From: Aralia elata
Taxonomy: Eukaryota; Streptophyta; Magnoliopsida; Apiales; Araliaceae
Direction: 5' to 3'
Assembly: GCA_034770075.1 (NCBI GenBank)
Contig: CM068379.1
Location: 12,121,922 to 12,185,921 of the forward strand
Length of the DNA: 64,000 nucleotides
Below are positions 37,610-49,743 of this stretch, in pieces (positions within the stretch are counted from its first letter, which is position 1; every line of letters starts with the position of its first letter). Both the position numbers and the translations under genes were made by a program. Under the pieces are notes generated by a model. It ran no database searches, was not told where the DNA came from, and worked only from the letters and a program-made list of their open reading frames with translations.

Positions 37610-38439
37610 TGTTATTTGTCACTTCCTTTGATCAGTTTTTATTTTATTCATCGTGCTTGCAACCATCGACAGAGAGCACGTTATCCTTAACGGGACCTGG
37701 AAAACACAATTCACCAGAATTAAGAATATGCAAATAAACCATGACTTGTGAAAAAAGAAATGAAATATTGAATGATAGAGCGACTACTATCTGACTAAGG
37801 TGCTAATTAGTACTGCCTAATGTGCTAATCGTTTCTCAGCAAGGTGCTACACAAATTTAGAAAACAGACAAGATGCATAACATTTAACAAAAAAAACTAA
37901 ATTTCCTTGTAAATGATGGATTTGAAGAATAATTCGACGTTATAAGTATAAGGATATATTACAATTAGGTAAGACATGTCTTGACAAAAACATTCAATTC
38001 AAAAAATTACCAACATTTTCTTCTTCTTTATTGGTTAAGGGTGCCCGTCCATTGCCCGCTTCCTCAACTGTGATGCTTTTTTGTTATAAACCTCCTTCTC
38101 TGTTGTGGCCATAGACTTCCACACATTGCCTGCCTTTTTAGTCCCCTAAAAGGAATTGAATAAACAATTTAGTAGAGTTTAAACCATTCAAATTATGACG
38201 TTAGAAATAAAATGTATACCATTTATTGACCTCTGAAACGGTCAACCTTACTCCCTTTTTTTTCATCCTATCAATGTATTCTAAATTGAAATCACATATA
38301 ACACCCAATTATCATTAGATTCAGCAGTTATTGGCAAGATAAACACATGTATGTGGACTTAAGCCAAATTTAATGTTAAATGATAAACTCACTGAAAAAC
38401 ATTCCAACAGCTGGCAGTGCGATCTTTTAGTTCTCCAGC

Positions 38440-39245
38440 AAAGCCTCCTTCAATTAACATAATTCACTTTTTAACTGTCAAATAGAGGAAAAAAATATCT
38501 CTGTTGAAATCTAAATATATCACATACTAGTACCACAAAGACGAAGATAAATTCACATGAAATACCAGTAGCACAGCGATCAAAAATCAGTATGCATGAG
38601 AGGTAATATAAATTTCAAAAACTGATACTTAGATAACTGAAAAATAATATCACCAAGGAATGGTCACAATAATATATTTTATAAAATATCTACCAATGCA
38701 CCATGAAGGAACCAAGCCAAAGAGAGAAACACAAAGTATTATTGCAAGACCAAAAATCCATCTTTCAACTATTATTGCAAAATCAGAAACCCATTTTTCA
38801 ACTATTCAAATCCTAAACAATACATAGTCACAGTTAACATATCAAATTTACACTACAACTATCATTGAAGGTTAATATCTCCTACATTAATCACAAATGA
38901 AATACCACAAATACCTGAAAAAGTTAGAGCTTGTCTTGTTCAATATATTATGCCTCCTTCAAATAAGAAAGATAAATACATTTGGGCTTTAAAAGATGAC
39001 GAAGATTGCTCCTTTGCATGTCTAAGTAACAGAAGAGAATTCCTAAGTCTTTATGTCAAAAATTGATGCTTACCTGTACATATTATAGAGTTTAAAATTG
39101 AATTTAATGTTAAATCACTTATAGGAATAGTGATATTGAGTCGGGTTAATTAACTGATTAAATAGGGTAATTAGCAAACTTAATATTATTATTTATAATA
39201 GAGACATTACCGGGACATCAGCAAAAAAAAAAAAAAAAAAAAAAC
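38440..39245 (-). mobile_element. 5' terminal region of the right-hand Ulp1 transposon copy
   Basis: Non-coding. The outer ~200 bp (39020-39215) are the inverted match to 26450-26672. An A21 tract (about 39223-39243) marks or lies just outside the boundary. The exact terminus and target duplication could not be fixed. It abuts the promoter of the ZC3H15-like gene. Confidence 0.55.
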
Positions 39246-39426
39246 AACAACTGAGCGCAGTAAATTAAGTAAACGAACTCACTGCGTCCCCAAAACAAGA
39301 AAGGAGCCTCCTCCCCTCGGTGACTCGGTCCCCTTCACAACCCGGAACACTCATCGCCTCTGCAACTCAAAACCACACCACGGTTTTAGAGAGAGAAAAA
39401 TCGTAGTACAAAAATACCATAATATA

Positions 39427-39440
39427 TCTATATATAAATC
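39427..39440 (+). promoter_or_regulatory. TATA box of the ZC3H15-like gene (putative)
   Basis: CTATATATAAATC lies about 120 bp upstream of the ATG at 39557, a normal spacing for a short 5' UTR. No other core element was identified. Position and sequence only; start site not proven. Confidence 0.5.
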
Positions 39441-39556
39441 TAGAACAGAGTGTTGATTAAACCCTAGTAGTGTTAATCGATCTCAAAAATCACAAATTGT
39501 TTGAATTATACATAATAAAGTAGGATTAGCAGTTGAAAAGATTTAATCAAAACAGA

Positions 39557-42500
39557 ATGCCTCCAAAGCAATCGAAGGCCGACGTAGCGAAGAAGCAAAA
39601 GGTAGTGGAAGACAAGACGTTTGGGTTGAAGAACAAGAACAAGAGCAAAAATGTTCAGAAATATGTTAAATCGCTTGAACAGTCTGCGCTACCAAAGCCC
39701 GACCCTTCCAAACTCGCCGCCAAGGTACTTTTTTATTTAAATCATTGTAAATTGTGATTCTAGTGATTCACTTTATTGATTTGGATTACATTTGGGTTTA
39801 ACAGAAGAAAAAGGACGAAGAGAAGGCTAGAGAGAAGGAATTGAATGACTTGTTTAAAATTGCTGTTGTTCAGCCCAAAGTACCAGTTGGTATATTCTAT
39901 TTCTGTAGTTGGATTTATGTAAACTATTATAGAATTACTTTTATCTCATTTGTCCAACAATACCCACATGAATTTATTGTATAAATTGATATACAGAGTG
40001 ACAAAACATGAATCATGTAGCTGACTGGGTTTGGTTTAAGGACGACAAAACATGAATCATGTGTGTGGATAGATAAAACTTGCTCAATAATAAATTGAAT
40101 TTTGTTTCTTATTATCTTTCTTTTTCCCTAGTTTCCCTAACATTTAATTTTAACTTACCAATTCCATCTGCAATTTTGTGGTATCCATGTTTGTTAACAG
40201 AAAGCTCATGCTTGTGTGTTAAAGCTCATGCTTGTGTGTTTTTTTTAATCCTCGGGGACATGTGAATTAACCATGAGCATCACGGTCTTTAATTACCATT
40301 ATTGGGTTGGATTGTCCGTGTTTAAAGTTGTGGTTTTGTGCAGGGGTTGATCCAAAGTCTATTCTATGCGAATTTTTCAAAGCGGGTCAGTGTGCAAAGG
40401 GTTTTAAATGCAAGTTTTCGCATGATCTGAATGTACAGAGGAAGGGTGAGAAGATTGACATATATAGTGATAAGCGTGATGAAGGTGATTGAGTTAACAT
40501 GTCCATTTTTGTTCAATCTATGTGTTAGTCCTTATCTGCATTTGCCTAATTCTTTAAAAAGAATAATGAATTCTCATTAAGTTTATGTACGATTCTCTTA
40601 GACACAATGGAGGATTGGGATCAAGAGACACTGGAGAAAGTTGTGGAGTCAAAGGGGAAAGAGTACAACCAGAATAAACCAACCGAGATTGTATGATTTC
40701 TTATCCTCTACGACCTCTTTAAGACATACAATGTTAATTCATGCCCTTGTCTTAATATTTGCTCACGGAGAGTAGGATTTTCTCCTTCTTCTGTCACTCT
40801 CTTTTTACATTATCTAAAAATATCCTGTGAAGTGCATTCGTCAAACTTCTGGTGCAATTGTGGAATATGTTTTGTTGCTTACATTTTGATTGTGTTTGGC
40901 TGTAGTTGTTCTCTTGGTGAGTCTAATGATTAGTATATACTCTAGTAGGTTCTCAAAAAGTATATACTCTAGTATTTTTGATACAGGCATGTTTTGTTGA
41001 TTGTATTATGACATGCCAAGGGTACATTTGGAATTTGGAAAACTTGAGGAAAAAAAGGAAAAAGAAAAAATATATATATAAAAAGGATCATTAGTACATT
41101 TGGCAGAATCATTAGTTTGAAGGGAATATTTGGAAGTTAAATTATTTTAACTTCCAAATATTGAGAAGAATTGAGGAGATAAACAAGAAATAATGCCCAA
41201 TAATTATTATAATCTATCTATGCCTCCAAAATCAGGATTAAATCAATATAAAGGAGTAAAACTACTGAATTCCAAAACAAGTAAGAACTCCAATATGGTA
41301 ACTACTAAATTAAACTAAATAAATGTAAATTCTAGAATAATCTTCTTGTTGGACTCTCTGGCATCGATGGAGACTACATACTATTGATATTGAAGTTAGA
41401 TTATTTTATTCATACCGTAGAGGTATCCTACCGTAGAGGTATTTATCCATCTTAGTGTTGATACGTGGAGTTGATACACTTGAGAGATACTAGTGGTTTA
41501 AACGTGGAGTTTAAACCTTACTTTATTTTTCATTAATTCTTCATTTTAAATCTGTCCTACATCATTTTTAATGATGGAGACTACATACTATTGATATTGA
41601 AGTCGATTATTTTATTCATACCGTAGAGGTATTTATCCATCTTGGTGTTGATACGTGGAGTTGATACACTTGAGAGATCCTAGTTGTTTAAACGCGGAGT
41701 TTAAATCCTAGTTCATCGCTGCTGGAGTTACTGTTCATCGTTGTCGGAGTTACTGTTCATCGCCCGAGTTGCTGTTCATCATTACTGTTCATCGCAATTC
41801 ACTGTTCAAAAAAAGAAATAAAGGTAGAAGAGAGAGAAATTGTTACTGTTCATCGCGATTTACTGTTCAAAAAAAAGGAAAGAAAGGTAGAAGAGAGAAA
41901 TTGTTACTGTGTTTTGCCGCCGTCTGATATGATTGAGTGGTGACTCTAATCTTATAAATATCTTTCCAAAATTGCAGTTTACATCACATGGTTTTCTTAC
42001 CTTTTAAATTTTAGCCCCGTACTTTATAGACTTTTCACTTATACCCTTTTATCCTTTCTAAATCAGCCCCTACATATTCTGAATTCATACTTTAGCCCTA
42101 TTTTCTATTTTTATTTCGGTTAGGTCCTTAATTTACCAAAAAAAAACTACAAAAGTTTATTATTATTATTTTTTTTAACCCATTGTACCAATGTCTCGAA
42201 CCATAAAAGAATTGATTGCAGAAGCAAAAGAGTATATTTGGTTTCTTGACGATGAAAGTAACCGAATGTACTACCTTATTAATACATGTGGTCATAGATA
42301 TTTCATATTTGAAACACAAGCAGGAAGAGCTTATATGGGATACGGTTGATGCACAAGATTACATTGGAAAATTACAACGTCGATATCAAGATGAACAAAG
42401 AAAAGCTGAAGTAAGGAAACATCAACAAGTTAAAGCAAGAGAACTTCAAAAGGCTACACATGAAATGATTTCTATATGTTCTTCTATGCAAGATAACATC

Positions 42501-45500
42501 TCTTTATTAAAAGATGACATCTCTTCTATAAAAGGACTTATTGACTTGCTGGCGCATCTTCAAGCAGAGCAAGAGAAAGAAAAAGAGGATGTTCTAAATT
42601 TTGGGGCTACAGACAGTTGTGACGTGTCCATGAAAATTCTTGAAGTTCCAAAAGTTGAACCAGAGATTGTGTTGTGTATAAGAAACAAATTGAGAAAAAC
42701 TCTAAAGTAGCTTTTGAGTTGTTAGAGTTGTTCGTTACCGAAGAAATGTCGATTCGAGAAGCTGATCCAATCCAAGTTGACATTGTTGACTTTGTTGTTC
42801 CATAAAGCTTATTTTCAGCACCTTTGAATACAAAAGCAATGCTCGCACCAATTCTCTTTCCAAAAAAATTTGAGCCTTACTGCGTGATGTTGTGAAATTG
42901 ATTATTTTATTCATACCGTAGAGGTATTTATCCATCTTGGTGTTAATACGTGGAGTTGATACACTTGAGAGATACTAGTGGTTTAAACGTGGAGTTTAAA
43001 TCCTAGTTTATTTTTTATTAATTCTTCATCTTAAATTTGTCCTGCATCATTTAGTGGCTTGGGCTTCCAAAGCGGGTTTGTACTGTATCGTATACTATTT
43101 CTGATTTCCATTGAAATTGATGTTCTGTCCTTTGTTAGAGAGATTATTTTTCATGTATCTTCTCTTCTCTGGTTTCTAATATTATATTTTTCTTAGCTAA
43201 ATAATTCTTTTTTGGAGTGGATATGCATACTAAGGAGCGAAAATAGCTGCTCTCGCAAACGTTATACTCTCTCTGTCCCACAGTTATTACAGTTCTGATT
43301 TCCTTTGAAATTGATATTCTGTCCTTTGTCAGAGATTATTTTTCATGTATCTTCTCTTCTCTGGTTTCTAATATTATATTTTTCTTAGCTAAATAATTCT
43401 TTTTTGGAGTGGATATGCATACTAAGGAGCGAAAATAGCTGCTCTCGCAAACGTTATACTCTCTCTGCCCCACAGTTATTACAGTACTTCTTTTGTTGTG
43501 TGGCATGGAGTTTAAGACGCATCAAAAGTACATTTAAATATCATATTATAATGTTTATTTAAATATATTCGTATGTTATATTTTTATATTAAATAAATAC
43601 CCTAAATAAATGTTCAATGATTGTGGGATGGAGGGAGTATACATGTTTCTGTAAAGAAATTAACTGTAAATATGTGTGTTTGCGCGCGACACACGCAAGT
43701 TTGTATTGTGCTTATACCTGTATTATGTATTATATGCAATTTCAAGTTTGCATGAGTTAACCGTATTTGCAACTTGCATATCTGAACAGGTTTGCAAGCA
43801 TTTCCTGGAAGCAGTTGAAAAGAAACAATATGGTTGGTTCTGGGTTTGCCCCAATGGTGGCAAAGAGTGTCATTATAGACATGCGCTTCCTCCGGGATAT
43901 GTGTTGAAGTCCCAAATGAAGGCACTTTTAGAGGAAGAGGCTAATAAGCTCGATATTGAGGATGAGATTGAAAATCAGGTGATCAGCAATTGTATAACAA
44001 ATATTTATCGGATGCAGATTCACCCTCATTATCAGCTCTCATGCCTCTTTTCTCTATTCTGTCCGTTTCCACATTGTTTTATCCCAAATTGCTAATTTAT
44101 CTTTGGTCCTCGCTCCTCTCTTTCTCAGTCCAATGTTTCTTATAAATATGTCTTTGAAAATTGTTTCAGCGTGCAAAAGTAACAACTACAACTCCAATGA
44201 CTACTGAGCTCTTCTATCAATGGAAGAAGAAAAAGGTGGACGAACGAGAAGCTGGCTTGGCTGCCCAGCAAGCAGAGAGGGCTAAGAACGACCGCATGAG
44301 GTAATCCCCTCCTTTAAATCCCTCCTTTATGCCACTATACTAGATATGTTCAATTTACCAATGAATTAATATTAATTTATTTTTCTACCAGCGGTCGCGA
44401 GTTGTTTCTTTTAAATGCTAGCTTATTCGTGGATGATGAAGATGCTGATGCATTTGACAAATACGAAAGGGGTGAAGAACCTAATGTTACAGAGCAGAAG
44501 GTAGTCTTGGTTGCAATATCTTATTGTGAATTTTCTTTTATACATCTAGAACTTGTAAGAACTTTTGGTTGCTAATACTCATAGATAATATCTTATGCAG
44601 TGTGGATGACTTGTATATATACTGTTATGGACTTCAAAATATTAAAGTTGGACTTTCCTTATTTATGGCATGAGATGTTGGTTTCTGATGCAAGAAGATG
44701 CTTATAAATTAGTCACACATCATTTTATTTTTTATTTTTATGTTTTTCCTTTTCTATTTTATAGATATATATTTTATGTTTTAATTTTTAAATCTATGAT
44801 GGGAAAGACCAAGGAAAGATGAATTTGTATGAAGTTATAAGTGGAAGCTTTCTTAGGACAAAGTGGAAGATTTTAAGCTGAGATGGGTTAGTCATGTACC
44901 AGAAAATCTAGTTAGGTATAAGGATGGCCATGTGCTTAGCATCTTCGCATTCAGGCCTGCTTACATTGTGTGTATAAATAACTCATCAAAAATAAAAGGT
45001 TGTGTGTACATATATGTATTTTCCATTGCACAATGATAAGACTCACATATACCATATTGCACTATGAATGAGAGTGAAGTAAGAGGAGAATGAAATAGAT
45101 GTTGGTATTTTTGTTCCTTCTAAAAACTCGTATATGTATTTTCCATTACACAACCTGCATATACCATATTGCACTATGAATGAGAGTGAAGGGAAGAATG
45201 AAATAGATGTTGGTATTTTTGTTCCTTCTAAAAACTCTTAAGTCCTGACTCAGTAAAATTACAGGGTTCTAATGCTTTGAAGGAATGTTCTAACAGCAGA
45301 GCACATTGCACATCAGGTGTATGAATAAGAATTTATTTTATTTTATTTTTTTTGTGTGACCTGCCTGCCCTGCCCGCCTACTCCTGCAACAAAATTTTTG
45401 CATGACCAAAAAAAAAAAAAACAAGCAGAAGTATGAATAAGAAAAAAGCCCAAAAATTGTTTTTCAAGTTTCAGTCTGGTGAAAGTCTTACATATATGTT

Positions 45501-47479
45501 GAATTGTTGGTATATATAGTCTTAATATGTAAAGCAAAGTACCACTGGCCCTATTTTGAACTTTTGTTTGAAATATTCTTAAAATTCTTGGATATTGTGG
45601 TAGTTTGATCTGTTTGCCATGTTTTTTGGTGCATAGATTACATGTCCACAGGTATAGTTATTGTTGGTGCAGTATTTGTTATTGGTATTGAATCTGCAAT
45701 TGCTTCATCTCTATGTTACACGGACTTGGCACTTTAGGGTGCAGTACCCGTGTCGACACGACACGGGTGCAGATCCTTTTACTTTCCTTGGGTGAAATTT
45801 CCTTGTGATATCAAAAAACATTGATGTAATTACCCATGTTGGATCCTTTTAACACCATGTTCCGTATCCTGTAATTTTAGAAATGGACAAATCCGACACT
45901 TAGACGCTTCCTGCAGCCGATCCCCATACCTGAGTCCATGTAACATATCTTCATCTTGATATATATTATGTTGCTGTACGCCAATTTGACTATAACAATC
46001 ATTACTTTGTCTATTCATGTCCCTGTCACATATTCTTCAGGCTTTAAACTGTAAGATTACTTATGACGATGCATTACCATCTCTTAAATCTTCACATAAT
46101 TACTGTAACCATCCCTTAGAGATATTAATTCATCAATATATTTGAAATTTCAAATCCATGCATGAGATATTTCCTTTTTGTCAATAATTGAAACTTGTCT
46201 TTGAGTTCTTTGACCTTTCTTGTAGTCCTCTCTTGAGCTATTATAACTTAGTAAGCAAAAGAGGAGTACGTGTGCCCAATGTGTACATATAGATACAGAA
46301 GAGGATTAGTTTTTTTTTTTTAAACTATTCTTAAAGCAAAACGTTAATTCGTACGTCCTAATTGTTGAAGCATGTTAAACGTTTGTATGTTGAAACACTT
46401 TATATGTCCGGTTGTATGCTCACAAAATTGAGTAAATTTTTAACATATGTTATACATAGTTGTCAAATCGTGTATTGAAAACTCCCATATCGTGTTTCAT
46501 GTATCGTATCGTAAATCATATCGTGAAATGAAAAATGTGGTAACATATATTTAAACATATAAAACACACAATTTATTGGACATTCAAGTAAATATTAGTA
46601 TAGACTAAAAATAAATTTTACAGTTAGATAGTAGCCAAAATACTCTAAATGGATTTATTAGATATTATTTTAGTAATCTTTATAGAATAACAAGATAAAA
46701 CAAAAATTCAGATATAAAACAAAAGAGAATAATTCAAATTAACAAGCGGAGATTTATGTATCTACTTATAGAAAGTAACGTGAGAAAAACAAAGCAACAT
46801 TCTGAAAAAGATATAAAACTCTAAAAAGTGATTAAAGGCTCATCAAGCGATATAAAATATGCTTATACTAAAAAACCTCTTGATTTGAAATGGTAGAAGG
46901 CTTAAAAGCTTTGTTTTTACTCTTTTGGTTCTACATAAAACTTTTTTAAGTCGGTTGCTAATTTTAAAAGTATCGTGCATTGTATCGTTTCATAAGAATC
47001 GTATCGAATCGTAATTGAATCGTAAGATATGGTGTCTTTTTTGATTCACCCTACGATATGTATCGAATTGTCTACGTATCGTATCTAATTGTACAATATG
47101 TATCGCGTATCGTAAGATTCTGACAACTATGATATTATATACAAAACACTTTCGATGTTCAGTTGGTAATTCCCAGAATTGAGTAAATTTATAACTTGTA
47201 TATTAAAATAGAGTAAATTTATAATTGGTTAGGTTGCTGGATTGGTTCTAAAAGCAGTTACAGTGCCTTATGTTTCCAGTCTACTTTCTTCGGTTTCAGG
47301 TTCAGAACAATTCTTCTGCAGTGGGACCAAGCTCGTCAATTAGTGCAGTTGCTAATTCTGAAGAAGTGATTCCTGACTTTGATGATGATGATGACGAGGA
47401 GCTCGATTTGGACGAGTTAAATGAACTTGAAGCTAGTTTGTCAAGAACATCTATTCAAATTCGAGAGCCTGGTAAATAG
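39557..47479 (+). CDS. ZC3H15: CCCH zinc-finger protein, ZC3H15/DFRP1 type (DRG GTPase partner)
   Basis: Eight exons: 39557-39724, 39805-39889, 40344-40484, 40602-40690, 43790-43978, 44170-44300, 44392-44500, 47300-47479 (stop TAG). Total 1092 nt, 363 residues, all phases consistent. The ATG at 39557 (MPPKQSKAD) is chosen over the in-frame ATG 24 nt upstream because the family begins MPPK. The basic N-terminus includes EDKTFGLKNKNKSK. CCCH finger 1 is CEFFKAGQC..CKFSH (C-x7-C-x5-C-x3-H); finger 2 spans exon 5, ending CPNGGKECHYRH. The C-terminus is acidic (DDDDDEELDLDELNELEASL) and ends IQIREPGK. In animals and yeast this family binds and stabilises the translational GTPase DRG1 on ribosomes; the same role is inferred here. 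Introns 4 (3.1 kb) and 7 (2.8 kb) are filled with repeats, but the exons are intact. Confidence 0.95.
41378..43035. repeat. Repeat cluster in intron 4 of the ZC3H15-like gene
   Basis: A ~130-bp segment occurs three times in direct orientation (about 41400-41520, 41590-41715 and 42895-43015), sharing CATACCGTAGAGGTATTTAT, GATACGTGGAGTTGATACAC and GTTTAAACGTGGAGTTTAAA. The third is about 1.2 kb from the second. Between them lie repeats of TACTGTTCATCGC (41720-41920) and the unidentified reading frames at 42191-42814. The layout resembles a small non-autonomous retroelement, but no primer-binding site or clear LTR ends were found. Confidence 0.6.
42191..42814 (+). pseudogene. Unidentified broken reading frame, coiled-coil-like, within intron repeat
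   Basis: From ATG 42191 a frame reads MSRTIKELIAEAKEYIWFLD and stops after ~53 codons. A second frame, open from about 42216 to 42710, carries QEELIWDTVDAQDYIGKLQR and then a charged, heptad-like stretch (LQRRYQDEQRKAEVRKHQQ). A third piece (FELLELFVTEEMSIREADPI) follows up to a TAA near 42804. The pieces look like one protein of ~200 residues broken by frameshifts. The family is not recognised; it probably belongs to the repeat that brackets it. It has the same orientation as the host gene and is not part of its mRNA. Confidence 0.4.
43101..43485. repeat. Tandem duplication, 194-bp unit, two copies
   Basis: Copies 43101-43294 and 43295-43485 are almost identical (shared AGATTATTTTTCATGTATCT and GGATATGCATACTAAGGAGC). 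Each ends with CTCTCTCTGNCCCACAGTTA, the left terminus of the MITE at 43459-43637. Confidence 0.85.
43459..43637. mobile_element. Stowaway-type MITE in intron 4
   Basis: Left CTCTCTCTGCCCCACAGTTA and right ..TGATTGTGGGATGGAGGGAG are inverted repeats flanked by TA. 179 bp. It ends about 150 bp before exon 5 of the ZC3H15-like gene. Confidence 0.8.
45011..45238. repeat. Tandem duplication, about 115-bp unit, in intron 7
   Basis: Two copies (45011-45130 and 45131-45238) share TATATGTATTTTCCATT, ACCATATTGCACTATGAATG and TTGGTATTTTTGTTCCTTCT; the second has small deletions. Confidence 0.85.
46456..47130. mobile_element. MITE-like element with ATAGTTGTCA terminal inverted repeats
   Basis: Left end ATAGTTGTCAAATCG and right end GATTCTGACAACTAT (inverted match with one or two differences). 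Subterminal regions are rich in CGTATCG/CGATACG words. About 675 bp in intron 7, ending about 170 bp before exon 8. No clear target duplication was read. Confidence 0.6.
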
Positions 47480-49743
47480 GTTTTGTCTTGAGAGGAGAAT
47501 TTCATTTCTATAGATCCAGAGTACACTTGGAGAGAGTATTACCATTGAAGATTGTAGTGTTTGGCTGTCTGATTAACCACTGGGGTAATTCATCCATTTT
47601 AACTTGGGTTTCTTGAACCCATATATCTTCTTGTAGTGCTTATTATGTGGAATGAGTCAGAAAGCAAGTTTTTAGTCAAGTTTTGCCGGCTTTTGTCAAC
47701 GTCATTACTTCTAACTGTCAAATTTGTACTTCTGTTTTGTAAAACTGTTGTCGCTCCATCATCGGATTTCTTATGGACCTCTGCTGTTCGTATTTCTAGT
47801 ATTGTGGAGTGTCCCTCCTGTTTCGACCAGTAGTCCTAGTACCTTACTCTGGAGTTGAGTTTAGTATGCTAGATTTGCTTGAATGTTTTTTGTTTCAGAT
47901 CCCCATATACTTCTTTCTTGTTAAGGTTGGTTAACAATGTTTAGCGGAATGTCCACATATACTTCTTTCTTGATGCTGTTTTTGCATGGAGGACTTCTAA
48001 AAAGTGTAGTATTCAGAAGCCATCCATGTTCACACCTTGGATTTTATTTCGGGATGTCCATTTTAGTCCATGTTCAACTGTCGATGAGTTTTACTAACCC
48101 AGGGCCGAGGATACTTGCATGTGATGCGCTTACCTCAACAATCTGTTCAGAAACTTATACTATAATTCCTCTAAAAGCATTAAGATCAACCGGGTTGGTT
48201 GGATTCACTTCAATTGTTATCGGAGTAATCGATTAGAGTAATTAAGAATAGATTGAGAGATAGAGGGGACTATTACTTTTGGCTTGGTATAACTTCTCTC
48301 TACTTCTATTTTGATAGAGAAGCCCTTTAGTTTGACAATGAATGGCTCTGGCTGAAAGTGCTGTCAAGGGTGTGACAATGTCCAAGTGAACTCTCTTTTG
48401 GAACAGAAGGTTTAATTACCGAAATCGTATATGTGATCTTAAAGGTTGACACCCCACGCCCCACCCTATTTGAAAATTGGCACTCATACTGCATAATACT
48501 AGTACCAATTCAAGAATCAAGAATAAGCTTCCTAGTACAACACTACTAACTCAAATGATATCTCTAGTACTGTAATCAATAGCTAGCATATCTGTTCCTA
48601 TTCATTTCTCTACATTTTGTTTTGAATGAAGATTTTGGTGTCAACATATTTACCATTTTGCCACTGTTTTTCAATTTAATTTATAGATAATACTGTCTAA
48701 TGCGTTGCACTAAATATTGTCTCCCTAATAGGATGGATATTGTGTTCTCAATGGCCAATTCATGGAGAGCATGGCCTTAATTGAAGTTCGATTTCATTTT
48801 TGGTTCATGTGTACTACCCATGTAAGCCGCCTCCTTATTGGTGAATAAGCAATTATTTCACCAACTATTGAAAGAATCAACCAAATTTAGATACAACTCA
48901 AATACTCGAAAAAAAAAAATTGTTAAAGCTGACTTCATTTATTTCTCCATATAAACTTTAATGTACACAAAAAAATAATTAAAAAAAAAGGTTAACCACA
49001 AAAGTGTCACTAAAAGTTTCACAAAATTCCACTTTTAGCTCCAAAATATCAATTTTTTCAATAGTATTCCTTCAACTTTAAATTTTTTACACAACTGTTC
49101 CTTTTTAACATATAAGTGAAAGAGGCTTAACAATTTATGGTACGCCAAACAAGTCTATCAGGCAGCACAGAAATTTCTCCATAAATGATTTACACAAGGG
49201 GTAATAAAACCAACGCACAAGTAGCACTTTCCACCTGCTGCTTACCACACCTTATTTTGAAAGGCTAGAATAAGGCATGTACCTTGTTCCAAAAGCTAGA
49301 ATAAGGCAAGTGAAAACAGTACAAATACCAACATATAAGCTAAGTTTGACGTAAGAGTAACAACTGATATGTAAGGTTAAGCAGGATATCAATAATTTAA
49401 GCTACTTCAGATATGCCATACCCCATAATTATTGATAAATATGCCATAGAAAAATAAAAAATAAAAACAAATAATGAAAGCTGACCATACTAAGCACCAG
49501 ACACTAATTCAACAGAGCATAAACTCTTGAAAGTTCAGAAGTTTCCATCATCTGGAATTATGAAAAATGTAACAAGGCCAGAAAATGCTCCAAATGCACT
49601 CCGATTGAGATGTGGCAGAAAGAGACGAAGAAAATTTTTGAAACAAAAAGTGCAAAGAAAGGATACATAAAGAAAACTAGTGTCCTGATGCAGCTACTTT
49701 GCAAGTAATAGGTAAGGAGAAAAAAATAGGCCACATTGTTTTC
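47480..49743. other. Intergenic DNA between convergent genes
   Basis: Separates the 3' ends of the ZC3H15-like and acyl carrier protein genes, so it contains both 3' UTRs. A short direct repeat CATATACTTCTTTCTTG occurs near 47906 and 47955. No further gene was recognised. Confidence 0.4.

Larger units (their letters stand above)
31590..38440 (-). pseudogene. Transposon protein with N-terminal mobile-domain-like region and C-terminal Ulp1 (C48) protease, decayed
   Basis: Read on the minus strand. 38440-38020 holds exons near the N-terminus. 37325-37272 joins 35210-35065 across the inserted LTR, and 35050-34828 continues with AIMSQEPSIDY. 34030-33600 is a Lys/Glu/Asp-rich linker. 32315-32230 reads HDHWWCCVFNLRDKRI then DVLDSL, giving the catalytic His (~32287) and Asp (~32236) of the Ulp1 fold. 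31945-31855 reads RRYSCGIFVIKFLELW with the catalytic Cys (~31914). 31790-31590 is a basic C-terminus with an in-frame stop. Ulp1-type proteases process SUMO, and plant Mutator- and CACTA-like transposons often carry such genes. All three catalytic residues survive, but stops, frameshifts and two insertions make it a pseudogene. No transposase was identified. Confidence 0.7.

Noticed and set aside
47937..48236. 99-codon plus-strand frame downstream of the ZC3H15-like gene
   Set aside because: No family resemblance and it lies in the probable 3' flank; more likely a chance opening.
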